Part shown: positions 34,501 to 45,804 of the stretch, in pieces
Layout of the letters: each line of letters begins with the position of its first letter
How positions within the stretch are numbered: position 1 is the stretch's first letter
Assembly: GCA_039654915.1 (NCBI GenBank)
Contig: CM077596.1
Coordinates: forward strand, 7,316,001 to 7,380,000
Direction: 5' to 3'
Length of the DNA: 64,000 nucleotides
DNA from: Aquilaria yunnanensis
Lineage: Eukaryota; Streptophyta; Magnoliopsida; Malvales; Thymelaeaceae
The notes under the pieces: generated by a model
Databases searched by the model: none
Told to the model about the DNA's origin: nothing
Seen by the model: the letters and a program-made list of their open reading frames with translations, nothing else
Translations under genes and position numbers: made by a program

Positions 34501-35560
34501 GTTAGCTTCTAGGCTTACTTTTAGGCAATGCTGGATGATATGTAGGTTTATTCTAGGCATATCCTTCGGGGAGTAAGCGAATAGGTCTTTGTTCATTAAT
34601 ATCAAAGGTACAAGCTTGCTTTTTAGTGAATAGGTCTTTGTTCATTAATATCAAAGATACAAGCTTGCTTTTTTCCTCCCGGACTATATGTTTTCCCATT
34701 CGGGTACTTCGGCAAAGAATCAGCTCCAACTCCTCAATTTCTATTTCTTCATTATCACATTTTTCCCCATCTAGCCTATCTTTGGTAGACATTTTTTCCT
34801 TCCTTGAATTTTGTGTATGGACTTTGGCTAGATTCTACCTTGCCTTGACAAACACTTTTCTAACTTCAGGTTGGTTGATGTATATTTTGGCAACTCTTTC
34901 TTTTGCCTCAAATGTGACTGTCAAGTATTTTACGTCAGTTTGGAGGTGAAGCTCTATCTGTCTGTCGAGGATGGCATTATAAAATGATGGGACATTTATG
35001 ACGATGAACCTTGTCATAGTTGAGACAAATAGCTCTTCTCCTGTTTTGACCGAGGTGCCCTTCAACATTAGTGGCATGTCAATCCATCCCAACACAGGGA
35101 GTTCTACAGGTCTACCCCAAACATGGGTGAAGTCATTGATTTAAGCTCACTCTCGATAATACCCAAGCTTGGTAATAGATAGGAAAACAAGATGTCGATG
35201 TTCAAACCATCGTCTAAGAGCACTTTCTTGACATCCTAGTTTTTGATCTGAGCCACAATCAAGAGAGGGTCTTTGTGTGGAAACTTCATCACCGACCCAT
35301 CCCTTTAGGTGAGCTTGTTTGCAAGATAGTCAAATTCCAGCATTGTTATCTCTCTCACCTTCGTCTTTCTTTCGTCCTAGGGCATTCCAATCGTGATTAT
35401 CTAAATGACCCTAGTTGAAGATGGTGGGTGTTTCCAGGGACTTCAATTTGACCGTTGTCTATCCGAATCATGTTCCTCATCTTCTCCCTTTCGCTCTTCC
35501 TCTCTTTTGTCCCTTGACTTGGGCAAGGGTATTCTTAGGTACCTTCAAAGTTGGCCTTGC
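31550..35560 (-). pseudogene. Element C pol, degenerate
   Basis: On the minus strand, reading from high to low coordinates: protease with LLDDG near 35210 and the open stretch 35095-34835; RT from about 34560 to 33760 with the YVxD region at about 34030 (YVND, usual YVDD) and MPFSPKNARATYQ; first RNase H about 33680-33300; second RNase H 33244-32918 with FVDGASGSEHQGTG and YSDSQL; integrase finger 32752-32384 with CPKCQQH; catalytic core about 32390-32080; and the tail ending at TAG 31552-31550. Frames shift repeatedly. A 49-bp tandem duplication at 34579-34676 breaks the frame before RT. The first integrase Asp (IDLI) is retained, unlike in B. Confidence 0.85.
34579..34676. repeat. 49-bp tandem duplication in element C pol
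   Basis: GAATAGGTCTTTGTTCATTA and the following bases repeat at 34579 and 34628 with one substitution (GGTAC/GATAC). 49 is not a multiple of 3, so the duplication shifts the frame. Confidence 0.9.
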
Positions 35561-36865
35561 TTGATGAGGGACTCAATGTATTTCCTTAACTGGAACAATC
35601 TTCTGTGTTATGGCCATGATCCTGAAGAAATTGACAGTACTTCTTTATGTTTTTCTTATTTTCTGAAGTCATGGGCTTCAGTTGTTGAATTGATGTTCCC
35701 TACCTTTCCAAGGCCATTAGAATATTTTTCCTTGTGGTGATCAAGGGGGTAAACATCATTGGCCTTTTGCCTATTGTTTTCCAAGGTCTATCACCATGGT
35801 GCCGAGGTTGGTGGTTTTAACCCTTGGATGGTTGATGATCTGTCTTCTGGTCCTCCATCCTTTGCTCTTTAGCGGTCATAAGTTGTTCAGCTCTCTTATA
35901 GAATTGCCTTAGTGTTTCAGGGGGATCCTTGGAGAACTCGTAAAAGAACTGAGAGTCTTTTTTTAGTCCTCGAATCATTGCCAGGATTCGAATCTCCGGA
36001 CAAAATTCAGGGATGCTGAGGGCCTCTCGGTTGAACCTTTCAACATAGTCTTGAATGGTCTACCCATTCTTCTGAGCTATGTCAAACACTTGGATGGGCA
36101 TATTCACCATCGGCCTACTTCCTTTGAATTGCTAGGTAAAGGTGGTGGACAACTCTTGGAAACCCGTAATGGTTCTGGATACCAAAGAGTTGTACCAAGT
36201 GATAGTTGGTCTGGATAGGGTTACTTTAAAGTACTTGCAGAGGGTGCCATCATCGGCTCCATGAAGAACCATACTCCTCTTATACTTGGTTAGGTAAGCT
36301 TGGGGGCCTTTTCACCCATCATAGGCCTTCAGGTGAGGTACTCGGGAGTAGCTGGGCATTGGCGCTTCCACTATTGTCCAGACGAATAGGGACTTGTCCC
36401 CGGTGAAGGTCTTAGATAACCTCGACTAGATGGGCTTCCGAGAGACTTGTCTCTCCACCATATCCAACCACTCCATGATCTTTTCCATAAGGATAATAGT
36501 GCTGCCTTCCTCCTGTTTCCAGGAGTGACGCGATAGGGGGGAGTGACATTTTCTTCTGGGTGAATAACTTTGGTGATGGGGAGAAAGGGACTTCTCATGG
36601 GGAGAAGGACTTTGTTGCCATGAAGCCCTTGGTTCCTTTGATTTTGACCTCGTTGTGTGTTGCCCATGCTATGATAAAGTCTTGATTAAGGACTCATTGT
36701 GGAGGCTCCTACTAGGCGAGCTCCGGCGGGACGATCGATGGCCTCTTTCCATGTGAGCCTCTGGGGAGAGGTCTCTGCTTATGAATGTGGTTGTGACCAC
36801 CTTTGGTTGAGTTGCTGTGTCATTTTGGCCACAATGGAGCATTGGAAAGCACATAATAAACCCAT
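35561..36865 (-). pseudogene. Element C gag, degenerate
   Basis: The probable start is ATG at 36865-36863 (MGLLCAFQC, aligning with MSFLCDFQC of B). The capsid domain is at about 36350-35900 in changing frames, and a nucleocapsid knuckle near 35620 keeps its Cys-His-Cys residues (YCQF...DHGHNTEDC), which B has lost. There are many stops. It is followed downstream by pol. Confidence 0.75.
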
Positions 36866-37016
36866 TGTGTCTGTCAGAGGATGTTCGTCCTCAGGCTGGG
36901 AAGGCACCGGGGGTGCTTGGTAGCTTGTCACTAGAGGCTCAAGCGCGGACTAGGACTTGGGGACTCCCTTGTTAATGGAACGTCGAGTCTGTATGATGGC
37001 AACCTAAGAATGGGTT

Positions 37017-37032
37017 CCTATAGAGGCTGCCA
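37017..37032 (-). other. Element C primer-binding site, mutated
   Basis: The minus strand reads TGGCAGCCTCTATAGG two bases inside the LTR, aligning with TGGCGCCGTCTGTGGG of B with several changes. Confidence 0.7.
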
Positions 37033-37034
37033 AA

Positions 37035-37822
37035 TGATTCTCTAAGACATCTTCAATGTAGGACATGTTGGCCTCCGAAAATGCTTCACCTGAATAGTGC
37101 CTGCAGCATTAAAGAATAAGGGTCACCCCAGAGTGTTTTTCGAGGAAAGGACCTCCGACGCCCAAGTTAGTGTATGAGGGAGAGATTGCTGAGAGTAGAA
37201 AGTAGAAAAGGAGTTTCTTGAGTGTATTACTTAGGGGCATCCCAAGTATTTATAGGGGGCTTTGGGGAGAAGGCCAGTTTTCCTTAGTCAAGTAGATTGA
37301 GACGCATGGTCAGTCAAATCTGCACACATTGGTCCATACCATAGGGAGAGGTGTGCCCAGCTTTCTGTAGATGGTTCTGCTCAGACATCCAGCCAGGGAC
37401 ATGTTGGAGGTTCTTGTTAATGGTCCTAGGGGCTATGCCTTAGTCATTTTCCTCCATGAGCCTTTGAATGTTCTCAAACCCCTTCAAAATCCATTTTTAT
37501 CTCCAAGGGTGATGAGGGATTGTTCAAGGTGATATTAGCTAATTGCTCAAGGATGGTTGATGTACAACCCGAAGATGGTCACCTGAAGGAAGTGTAGGCC
37601 ATTTGCCAAGGTCGAGTGAGTTATTATGCAAAGGTGGTGTCAAGCGCCTTTTCTGAGGTTGGCTATGCCCTATTCCAAGGGTAGTTCCAGGAATCTAAGG
37701 TTGGTTGAGATGGTAACCAAGGTTGGTTATGAGCCATCTAATGAGGTTGGTCATGTTATGTTGCGAGAGTGGTGTCGACCACCTATCCAAAGGTCCTATA
37801 AGCAATAGCCTTTCGGCTATCA
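37035..37822 (-). mobile_element. 5' LTR of element C
   Basis: This 788-bp LTR begins TGATAGCCGAAAGGCTATT on the minus strand at 37822 (GATAGCC..GGCTAT inverted repeat). It contains TATAAATAC (about 37245-37253 on the plus strand as GTATTTATA) and the conserved block with GGACCTCCGACGCCC (about 37152). It ends ..AATCA at 37035. To its right is chromovirus gag. Confidence 0.82.
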
Positions 37823-38931
37823 AGAACCCAAAAAGAAGAAGCTTCTCACAATGTTTCAAGGTTTAGGACCACCCGCCTTCTATGGAAGAGGATACATTGA
37901 TGTTGCTGAAGATTTGCTCTCCATGATAGAGGATATTTTTTATACATCTCACATAAACTCTAGAGGAAGAGTTTAGTTGGCAACCTTTTACTTCAAGAGT
38001 AAGGCTTCTGTCTGCTGGAAGAATAAGGTAACGGAGGCTAAATGTTAGGGAAAAATCCTTAATTGGAAAGACTTTGAGTGGAAATACATTGGTGAAGCTG
38101 CCTAAGACTAAGAAAGGGTTGAGTTTAGGCAACTAACCCAAAGGGACATGTCTATGGCTAAATATGGGTAGAAGTTTAGTTCCATCCTTAGGTATGCTCT
38201 TCATGCTTCTGATTAAGGAAAAGTGAAAGAAAAAAACTTTGTGCATGGTTTGAAACCTGTTTTGAGGAGGTTTATTTTCATGGTCAAAATTAAAAGCTAC
38301 CACCAAGTCATCCAGATGGTTTTGGCCATAGGACGAAAGTTGAATGAGTTGAGCTTTAATGGCAAGGGTGCCATTCTTCAGGAGCAGAACAAAGTGAGAG
38401 TCCGGGAAAAAGGCCCATGATTGAAGAAGAACAAGGCATAAACAAAAAGGAAAAAAAAGGAAAATAAGAGAGCATGCCCTATGTGTAACACGTATCATGG
38501 CACTAAGCCTTGCTCGTTTATGATCAACTGATGCAATATCTATGAACAAAGTGGGCATTGGGCAAGAGAGTGCCCAAAGAACTAGTGGAACTTACCTAAA
38601 CAAAGGTAAGGAAGTGGTTTTCACTCAATTCTAAGGAGTGCACTAGTGGGTGTTATAGTTTCACTATAATTTTTTTTCATTGGCATGCCAAGTGGCAAAG
38701 GAATCAGCTGTAGTGAATGGTAAGTTTATGTTTCAAAATAGTAGTGTTAAAGTTCTGTCTGAAACTGGTGCTAATATTTTTATTATATCTTTGTCTTTGG
38801 TGAAAAATATAAAATTACTAAGAGAATTTATGGAAGAAATGAAACATATTAGAACTACAAAAAATAACTTAGCTTTAACTAATGAATTAGTCATGGATTA
38901 TCCTATAGGGTTAGAAAACCACAAGTTCACC
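37823..38931 (+). pseudogene. Chromovirus-like element Y: gag and protease start
   Basis: This is a plus-strand Ty3/gypsy gag of a different lineage from Tat. A capsid domain runs from FQGLGPPAFYGRG (about 37853) through AEDLLSMIEDIF and FVHGLKPVLRRFI (about 38240), then a basic tract and nucleocapsid knuckles CPMCNTYHGTKPC (about 38478) and CNIYEQSGHWARECP (about 38530). The protease follows with FMFQNSSVKVL and a degenerate active site SETGANIF (about 38758), where D-T/S-G is expected. Several stops occur. It is cut on the left by C and on the right by the broken end of E. RT and IN of the same element lie at 50067 and 52766. Confidence 0.75.
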
Positions 38932-39004
38932 GGGACTCGCCCCCTACTCTGGAAGCACCTGCTGCATTCACCACGACACATAGTGGAGATGCTGATGGGC
39001 ATCA
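38932..39004 (+). mobile_element. Truncated 5' LTR of element E (73 bp)
   Basis: Only the last 73 bp remain; they match 45732-45804 of the 3' LTR with a few changes. The rest (about 885 bp) is replaced without transition by chromovirus protease sequence. Confidence 0.88.
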
Positions 39005-39006
39005 TT

Positions 39007-39022
39007 TGGCACCGTCTGTGGG
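39007..39022 (+). other. Element E primer-binding site
   Basis: TGGCACCGTCTGTGGG differs from B by one base (G to A) and lies two bases after the LTR. Confidence 0.8.
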
Positions 39023-39465
39023 AAATCACTCCCAAGTCACCGTTGTTGAAAACTCGGCGTTCTGAGGACAAAGGATTTTCGAGGTCCCCGTCCGCGCCAG
39101 AGGTTCAACCGGCAACCGAACGACTACAGCAGGGACTTCTATGCCCGAGGACGAACATCCTCTGACTACTACCATAGGCTTCCTGCGCGAGTTCTCATGC
39201 CCTGTCGTGGCTGGAGTGACGCAGCAGTTAGACCGAAGATGGCCGCAGCTAAATTCGCGCCGAAGGCCCTCCTCACCAGTTCCTCATCGGGAGAAGGATC
39301 CCACGTCAACTCACGGGAGTTCGGAAGGAGAGATCAACGAAGATGAGTCCTCGACGGGAAACATACCCTTCAGAACGCAACCTGCGGGAGAAGCAGGGTT
39401 GAAACGACCTCGAGCTCCCCGTCGAAGGAGTTCTACGCCCAAAGAAAAGTTGCCATCTCCTTGGC
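39023..39465 (+). pseudogene. Element E gag N-terminal remnant
   Basis: This aligns with B 18100-18545. The open stretch from 39141 contains TQQLDRRWPQ and PSSPVPHREK, matching TQQIDRRWPQ of B. The homology breaks off at about 39465 and resumes as the RNase H of pol, so capsid, nucleocapsid, PR and RT are deleted. Confidence 0.78.
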
Positions 39466-41052
39466 AACAAGGGCATATGCCCATTACCCAAAAAAGCCAT
39501 CTACGCCTTGCTATTTGTAGGAAGAAGGCTATGACTCTACTTCCAAGGTCACGCTACCACTGTCCAGAGTAACTCGCCTCTGGGTGACGTCTTGAAAAGG
39601 GTAGAGCATTTAGGGAAGATCATCAAAAGGGTGCATCGAGCTCGGAGAAAACTGCAGCACGTACGAGCCTAGAAGGGCAATGAAAGCCTAGGCACTGGCA
39701 GACTTCGTTGCCAAAATCCCAAGAGTAGAAAATGCTGAAACCAATGAGGGAAACCGAGCAAAGGTAGATCTAGAGTGGAAACTAAGTGGAACCCCGAGCG
39801 CAGAACATCAGGGCGCTTGAGTAGCCCCTCGGGAGCCCGAGGGCAGAGAGGCCACCGGAGCAATCAAATGTGGTTACCAAAGTGCTGGGCCATCCGAGCA
39901 TGCCAACGCTGAGTATAGCAACCTTGGATAAAGGGTGAAAGACCCTACAAAGAGGTATCTCGCAACCAAAGAGTCCCGAAAATCCTCAGGAAGTGGCAAA
40001 AAATGTGAAGATATTCCAGACGATGTCCCCTAATTAAGGAGGAATTATACCGGCAGGGGTACGCAAGTCCACTACAAAGATGTACCGGTAAAAAGGGTGC
40101 AGGACAATTCGTCCAGAAGGTGTGAAAATTGCCAAAGACACACTAGCACCCAAAGGCTGCCTTCGGAGTGGATAACCCCGGAAGATTACCTTTGCCCCTT
40201 GGCAGTATGGGGCAAAGACCTCACCGGGCCACTACCGATAACACCTGAATCAGTGAAGTTCTACGTAGTAGCAGCAGACTACTTCACTAAGTGGGTGGAG
40301 GCAGAGCCCCTGGCAACTATTCCGGCAAAAGATATACAAAAGTTCGTTTGGAAGAACATGATATGCAGATTTAGCATACCGACGGTGATAATGGCCGATA
40401 ATGGTTCCCAGTCTATGGACGAGGGATTCCAAGAATTCATCACCGACTTCAGAATAAAAAAGCACTTTGACCCACTAGCTCAGCACCAGAGCAACAAACA
40501 AGTAGAGGTAGCCAACATAACTATAAAAGAGGGACTACAAATGAGGTTGGGGGAAGCAAGGGGAAAAGACCAGGAAAACTTCCTACTGTACTGAGGAGTC
40601 TTCGGACAACTCCCCGAGGGGCCACGGGGGAGACACCTTTCTCACTTATCTCCAGTACAGAGGCCATTATCCCCATCAGAGTAGTACGACCATCAGTTAG
40701 AATATAGGTGTTCTGTGAAAGAGGAAACGACCTCGGGTTGAGGACTAAGCTCGACCTAGTTGACAAACGCTGAGAAATGGCCAAGCTCAGAAGAAAGGCC
40801 TTTCAGCAAAAGGTGGCCAAAAGTGCAAACCTGCATGATAGGCCATAAGGAAAAATGGAAGAAGACCTCATCCTCCGAAAGGCCGAGTCTCAACCCCGAA
40901 AACCATCCCATGGGGTACTTCGGCCAAACGGGAAGGGGCCTTATTTGGTCCTAGATGAGGTCCGAAAGGGACTATACAAGCTTGGCGACGCCGAAGGAGG
41001 AAAACTGGAAAGTGCATGGCACTCAGATGCCTTAAAGAAATTCTATACTTAG
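39466..41052 (+). pseudogene. Element E pol remnant: RNase H scraps and integrase
   Basis: After the deletion joint the sequence matches the first RNase H of B from AIYALLFVGRRL (about 39514). It then covers only part of the second RNase H, with a further gap near 39880, and an integrase whose finger has lost its His half (about 40090). The core at 40097-40594 is largely open and keeps all three catalytic acids: KDLTGP (Asp), MADNGSQ (Asp) and KQVEVAN (Glu). The tail 40855-41052 is intact to its stop. It is a serially deleted derivative. Confidence 0.82.
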
Positions 41053-41613
41053 AATTTTAGATGAGAAATTGTACAAGAGAGAAATTTCTCTAAGTACAGA
41101 AGTTTTCCCCTATCTGAAAGTACTCGCCGAACAAAGCTGAAGCACACGCTCCCGAAAGTCTGGTTTTCCTTCCAAGGATGACTGGGTTATACGCCCAAAA
41201 AAGGGTGAAGTCCATTGACTCCCGAAAGTCCTATTTTCCTTCCAAAGATGGTTGGGGTTATATGCCCAAAAAAGGTAAAGTCCATCGAGTACGGCCGACA
41301 AAGACAGGCTAAAACTTGCCTAAGTAAACTTTGGAAACAAAGAGAGTTTACCCGAAGGTTGGCCGATGAAACGAGCAAAATGTACCTTTCTGTAGTCCTT
41401 TGACCGAAAGAGGTCTGCACAATTGGGAAACAAAAATTGCTCATACCTTTTCGAAGTCCCTTGACCGAAAGTGGTCGGGACAACAGGGAAAAATTGCTCA
41501 AAAGACTTAACCAAATTATGAAGGAAAATTCATTGAGGAAGGTCTTAGTACAAGGAGAAGGTTACAAGAAGAAAAATACAAAGAACAAGAAGAAGGCAAA
41601 GGCCCTAGAATAT
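41053..41613. repeat. Pol-aORF spacer of element E with a 70-bp tandem dimer
   Basis: Two units of 70 bp (41151-41220 and 41221-41290), each starting CCCGAAAGTC, are head to tail. Further on, GACCGAAAGAGGTC (about 41401) and GACCGAAAGTGGTC (about 41463) form GACC/GGTC hairpins at the place where A has GAGCA/TGCTC hairpins. Confidence 0.8.
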
Positions 41614-44168
41614 CTAAGGGACCTCGGCGTCATGGGAAGCTTCAACTCCTGTGTCTTTGGCCGCCGCCTTCAGTGCAGGAGGAGGGTGTGCAGGAGGAGG
41701 GGCAAGTGGCAGGTTAAGGAACTCAACTTTCGACCAAGTCCACCAAGGACCCTTGGGAATATCCAGGGCAGCCAAGAAGGAAGGGTCAAGGTCTGGATAT
41801 TTCTTTAGAAATTGTTGACGAGCTAGGCAGAAGCTGTCCTAAAAGGCAACCTTCGTCACCTGGACGGCTTTCTCTTTTTCTACGTCCAAGTCGTCCACCT
41901 CATTCTGAAGATCCAAAACCTCCTTCCGAAGGTCCGCAACCTCCTTCTCTAACTCCTTTATCTTCTTCTTTTTTTTTCGAATCCTTCTTCAGCGAGTCAA
42001 CCTTGGCTTGAAGTTTGGCATTGTCAGCAAGAGCCTTCGTCCGGAGAGCAGCTTCTTCTTCTTTCTCCTTTTGAATGGCCTCGTTGGCCGAGGTTAAGCT
42101 CATAACCTTTTCACCAAGGTCGGACATCTTCTTGGAGAAGTCCTTCAAGAGATCCTCTTGGCCCTTCAAGAATTCCTCCCGAAGTTGGGCAACCTTCTCC
42201 TTGGCTATACGGCTCAACTCCGTGTTCGTCACAATCGAGTTAGCGCAGAAAACCTTGGCCTTCTCCAATTTATCTTCGGCCCAAGCTCGGACCGAAGACT
42301 ACTTTGCTGCCCAAGCCCAAAGGTATCCACTATACCCCAGAAGCTACAAAGAAAGAAGGTACTTAGCGAAATTGACACAAGGAAAAGCCAAAACACTTAG
42401 GCAAAAAAGTGGGAGGAAAAATGAAGGAGCCTGAAACATTACCTGAGCAGCATGCTCGGAAACTCTAGCGGCAAAGGAATCCTCGGAGGCACACTCCTCG
42501 GTAACTGCTTTGAAGAAAGCCTGAGTGAGTACGCCCCTCGCCATCTGGGGAGCCATTTCCTGCCAATCCTCGGAGAATAGGTTCATGTCCTCCGTGAAAG
42601 ACCATAACGGCTCCTTCGGAACTTTGTCTTTTGGGACGTTGGAATCCCAAAGAGCTCGCCTTCAGGCATGCTCAACCATCCAAGCTGAGGGTGCCAAATC
42701 TTCTGCAAAATAGACAACATGCGTCTCATCAGGAAAAACTCCTTGACTGAGAAAGCCATGAGGTTGCGAAAACCGAAAAGGAGAGAAGAGACAAACCTGG
42801 TGCAACCTCAGCAACGTCATCATCGGAGTCACGGACCTCTTCCACGTCAGCAGGGACATGTTTGCCTTTGTCCCTTTGGCGTTTTTCCAACTCCTTGGCA
42901 GAGGGACTCCCTGCCAAAGAGCCCAAACGATCCACCGACATGGCGGGACTCAGAGAAGCAGTAAAAGCGACCACCTCGGCAGGAACCTTTGCGGGAGTTT
43001 CAGGTTTGGCGAGAGTTGCAACCTTGGTGGAAGTTGCAATGACACCACCAACCTCCGTGGAAGTTGCAATGACACCTCCGACCTCCGCCACATCCTCCGA
43101 AGGTGGAAGAAGGGTATCCTTCTTTTCCTTCTTGGCCGAAGACGGTCCGCTCCCAGTAGTCTTGTGCCTCTTGGAGACGCCTCTATTCGTTTGCTCTCCC
43201 TTCTCGGCCTGACCAAGGAAGAGAGACTTATAGTAGGCAGTAGACTCGTCGCCCATCTCTAAAAAAGAGGGAAAACATCAGTGTGAGTCCAGATAGGCAC
43301 TTATGCTGAAAAACTTTGAAAGGAACTTACTTTCAAAGAAGGCTTCATAAGTGAGCTCGCTCCGAAGTAGCTTCACTAGCCAAGAGTCCTTCCCCTCGGT
43401 AGTAAGAGCTGGCATGCCAAGATCCATCTTGTGCTCCTTAACCACCCCTAACTCCCAAAGAACATCCTCGGTCATGAGTTTCCACATGATTGGGAAGGGG
43501 TAGAGAGAGCGTAGAGGGACCTCGGCATCCCAGTCGGCGATAGCACGAATACGTCTGTCGAAGTCCTCAAACCTCGCCGCCAACATGGGAGTTAGCAACT
43601 TCTTGGGATCCACGACATCCGTCTCCAGCTTTCCCCGAGCCCACTTAGTCAGAACATACGACCAAGCCTCCGCCACTTTTAGGAAGAGGAACTTCCTTTG
43701 CCACCCTCGCCAGCTATCCTTGGTAGCGAAGGTGAACATAAATTTCTTACTCCCAGATCCCTGAGGTAGCATGAAATAAAAGCCACCCTTCGGGACCGGA
43801 TAGAGCTTATAATACTGCATGAACAGGATAAAATGGGGTTCTACCCTGAAGACCCCGCACATGCAGAAAAAGGCGTTGAAATAGCAGTACAAGTTGGGAG
43901 GAAGCTGATTTACGGCTATGCCATGAAATTGGCAAAATTCGCAAATCATCCTCGCTGGAGGATACCAAAGTCCGGCCTTTAGTTGGGCTTGGAAAACGGT
44001 AACCTCGTCGTCCTGAGTCATAAAGCTGAAATGACCGAGGTGGGGTAACCTCGTGGTGGCGTAGTAGGGAAGAAAAAATTTGGTTGTCCACTTCTCTAAT
44101 TTTTCAAAAGTGGAGCAACAAGGGTAAGACATAAGAGATTGCCAGCTCTCAGGAATAGCCGAAGACAT
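41614..44168 (-). pseudogene. Antisense gene (aORF) of element E, best-preserved copy
   Basis: Exons are 44168-43331, 43258-42797, 42702-42443 and 42343-41614, with introns of 72, 94 and 99 bp bounded by GT..AG. Exons 1 and 2 are fully open. Exon 1 (279 codons, from MSSAIPESW) contains PPNLYCYFNAFFCMCGVF and GGFYFMLPQGSG. Exon 2 contains a repeated GGVIATST unit (EVGGVIATSTEVGGVIATST) and is larger than in A or B. Exon 3 has a TGA (42664-42662); exon 4 has a TAG (42301-42299) and a one-base length change in a T9 run near 41975. The ORF extends upstream to 44537, but that part matches the untranslated leader of other copies. The product is unknown; a nuclear or nucleic-acid-binding role is only a guess from the basic tracts. 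Confidence 0.84.
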
Positions 44169-44422
44169 GGTTGACCAAAAGAGAGACTTCGGAAAGAATA
44201 AAAATGACTTCGGGAAGCTAAAAGAAAAGCAGAAACCGAAGGAAGAACCCACCAAAAGTCTTGCCGAAATCAGGATTCCTGGACGCCGTCGTGCAAGATG
44301 CCGGGAATCATTCCACCATAAAAACCGTCGCCAGAAAATGGAAAAAGGCAAGAGAAGACGCAAGAGCAAACGAGAGCAAAGTAAGAGCAAAGGAAAAAAA
44401 ATGAGGAGAATGACAAGAGGAG

Positions 44423-44550
44423 GCTTATATAGATCAAGGAAGGGAAGCTGAAAGGGCGTCATAATTGCTGCGCGAATGCGAAACATCGCCATAATCGCCC
44501 CTCGCATGCGAAAAGACGTACCCATCCCAACCAGCACCTACCACGTGTCG
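44423..44550 (-). promoter_or_regulatory. Promoter of the element E antisense gene
   Basis: The TATA box CTATATAAGC on the minus strand (44423-44432) lies about 255 bp upstream of the ATG at 44168. CGACACGTGGT (44540-44550) lies about 110 bp further upstream. Both correspond in order to the sites of A, B and D. Confidence 0.65.
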
Positions 44551-44807
44551 CCCATCATGAGAAACTAGGACACATTTTCTGACATCTTGAAAACTTGGGT
44601 GCACCGCCTCAGACTGACACTCCTAGTTTCAAAACATGATGGTCCACTGACCCATGGCAGAAAAAAGTAAAGAGGTTGGGGATCTCGAGGACACCAAAAG
44701 GCAGACAGGTGACACCTGTCCGAACAAACCATGACCCTAGGTGGCGAAATGCCTCCCCTGTGAACGGCACACCCCAAGTCCTGAAAAGTGCCCACAAAAG
44801 GACCACT

Positions 44808-44846
44808 AGCCGAAGTCTCCACTCCGGCTTCCCGAGGGGGGGCATG
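44808..44846 (+). other. Element E pre-PPT hairpin and polypurine tract
   Basis: AGCCGAAGT-ctcc-ACTCCGGCT (44808-44829) is a 9-bp inverted repeat with one mismatch, followed by PPT CGAGGGGGGG and CATG, then the LTR. Confidence 0.75.
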
Positions 44847-45804
44847 TGATAGCCAAAGTGCTATCGCCCCGAACACCTAAGGACCCCGGAAAGGAGGGAG
44901 CCAAATGTCTGAGGCACGCGACCTTGGCAGCCCGCCAATACCAACCTCGGGAAACTACCGTATCGCCTCCATTGGGAGGGCGACCGAGTCAGCTTCGGGG
45001 AGAAGTGCCAGCCACCTTCTGCAGGTGAAAGTCCCCCGAAGGGATAACTTCGGAGCCAGGGAATGCCCTGAAGTACCACTGTGACTCCGGGAAAAGGTCC
45101 CTCACTCCGAAGTGAGACATCAACCAAGGGGACCTCGGAGGTATGGTAGGAGCCATCAAGGAGCCTCTGACATTACGACCGGACACCTTACACGCCGTCC
45201 TTGTAGGCACTCTGATGCATCGCCACTACCTACGTCTTGTCATGTAGGGCTATGATTATCGCAGCTCGTGGCCCGAGGAGCCTGCAGGTGACTAAGGGCC
45301 CCCCACGCCCAGAAGTACGGATGGTGTTCGTCCATACACGTGCTGCAATCTAAAGGGCTCACCCCCTCCTATATACACCAAGGGAATGGTCACAGGCAGG
45401 AGAGCTCTCTCTCTTTCTCTTCTCTCTGCTCTGAATCCTCTCCTTCCAGCCCTCAAAAGAAAACATGGACAGGCAAGACTCTCTGGTACTTGCTACTCTC
45501 TCTCTCTCCACCCCTCCCAAAGCACTGACTTGGGCGTCGAAGGCTCTTCCCTGAAAAAAGACTCCGGGGACCTCCTAACCCCTGTTTTCTGAGTGTTTCA
45601 GGCCAGTCCTCCTAAGGAATCCCCGTTTCGGACCTCTCTCTCATACCGGAAATCCTTCTCGGCCTCACCTTGCCTCCCACACGAGGATGCTGTCGGCCAT
45701 TACAGGTGACCCCCACAGAGCTCCTTCTGCCGGGACTCGCCCCCTACTCTGGAAGCACCTGCTGCATTCACCACGACACACAGTGGAGATGCTGAAAGGC
45801 ATCA
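44847..45804 (+). mobile_element. 3' LTR of element E
   Basis: This 958-bp LTR, the longest of the family here, runs TGATAGCC...GGCATCA. It has ACACGTGC (about 45336), a TATATACACC box (about 45372) followed by a CT-rich run (45406-45430), and the stem-loop block at about 45536-45575. A stretch from about 45650 to 45730 has no counterpart in B. The right flank (from 45805) is an X-type LTR. Confidence 0.87.

Larger units (their letters stand above)
30345..37822 (-). mobile_element. Tat element C, minus strand, 3' end truncated
   Basis: Reading leftwards from 37822 it shows the 5' LTR, PBS, gag, PR, RT, two RNase H domains, integrase, spacer and aORF exon 4. The break lies in aORF intron 3 near 30345; aORF exons 1-3, PPT and 3' LTR are missing. 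It is more diverged from A, B, D and E than they are from each other. The right edge abuts chromovirus gag (Y), so C inserted into Y. Confidence 0.85.

Noticed and set aside
42858..43262. Plus-strand ORFs opposite aORF exon 2
   Set aside because: They are shadows of the antisense coding strand; no domain, and not conserved in A or B.
44169..44537. N-terminal extension of the 419-codon ORF in element E
   Set aside because: It covers the TATA box and leader; the other copies have no conserved coding there and start at the MxxxPESW methionine.
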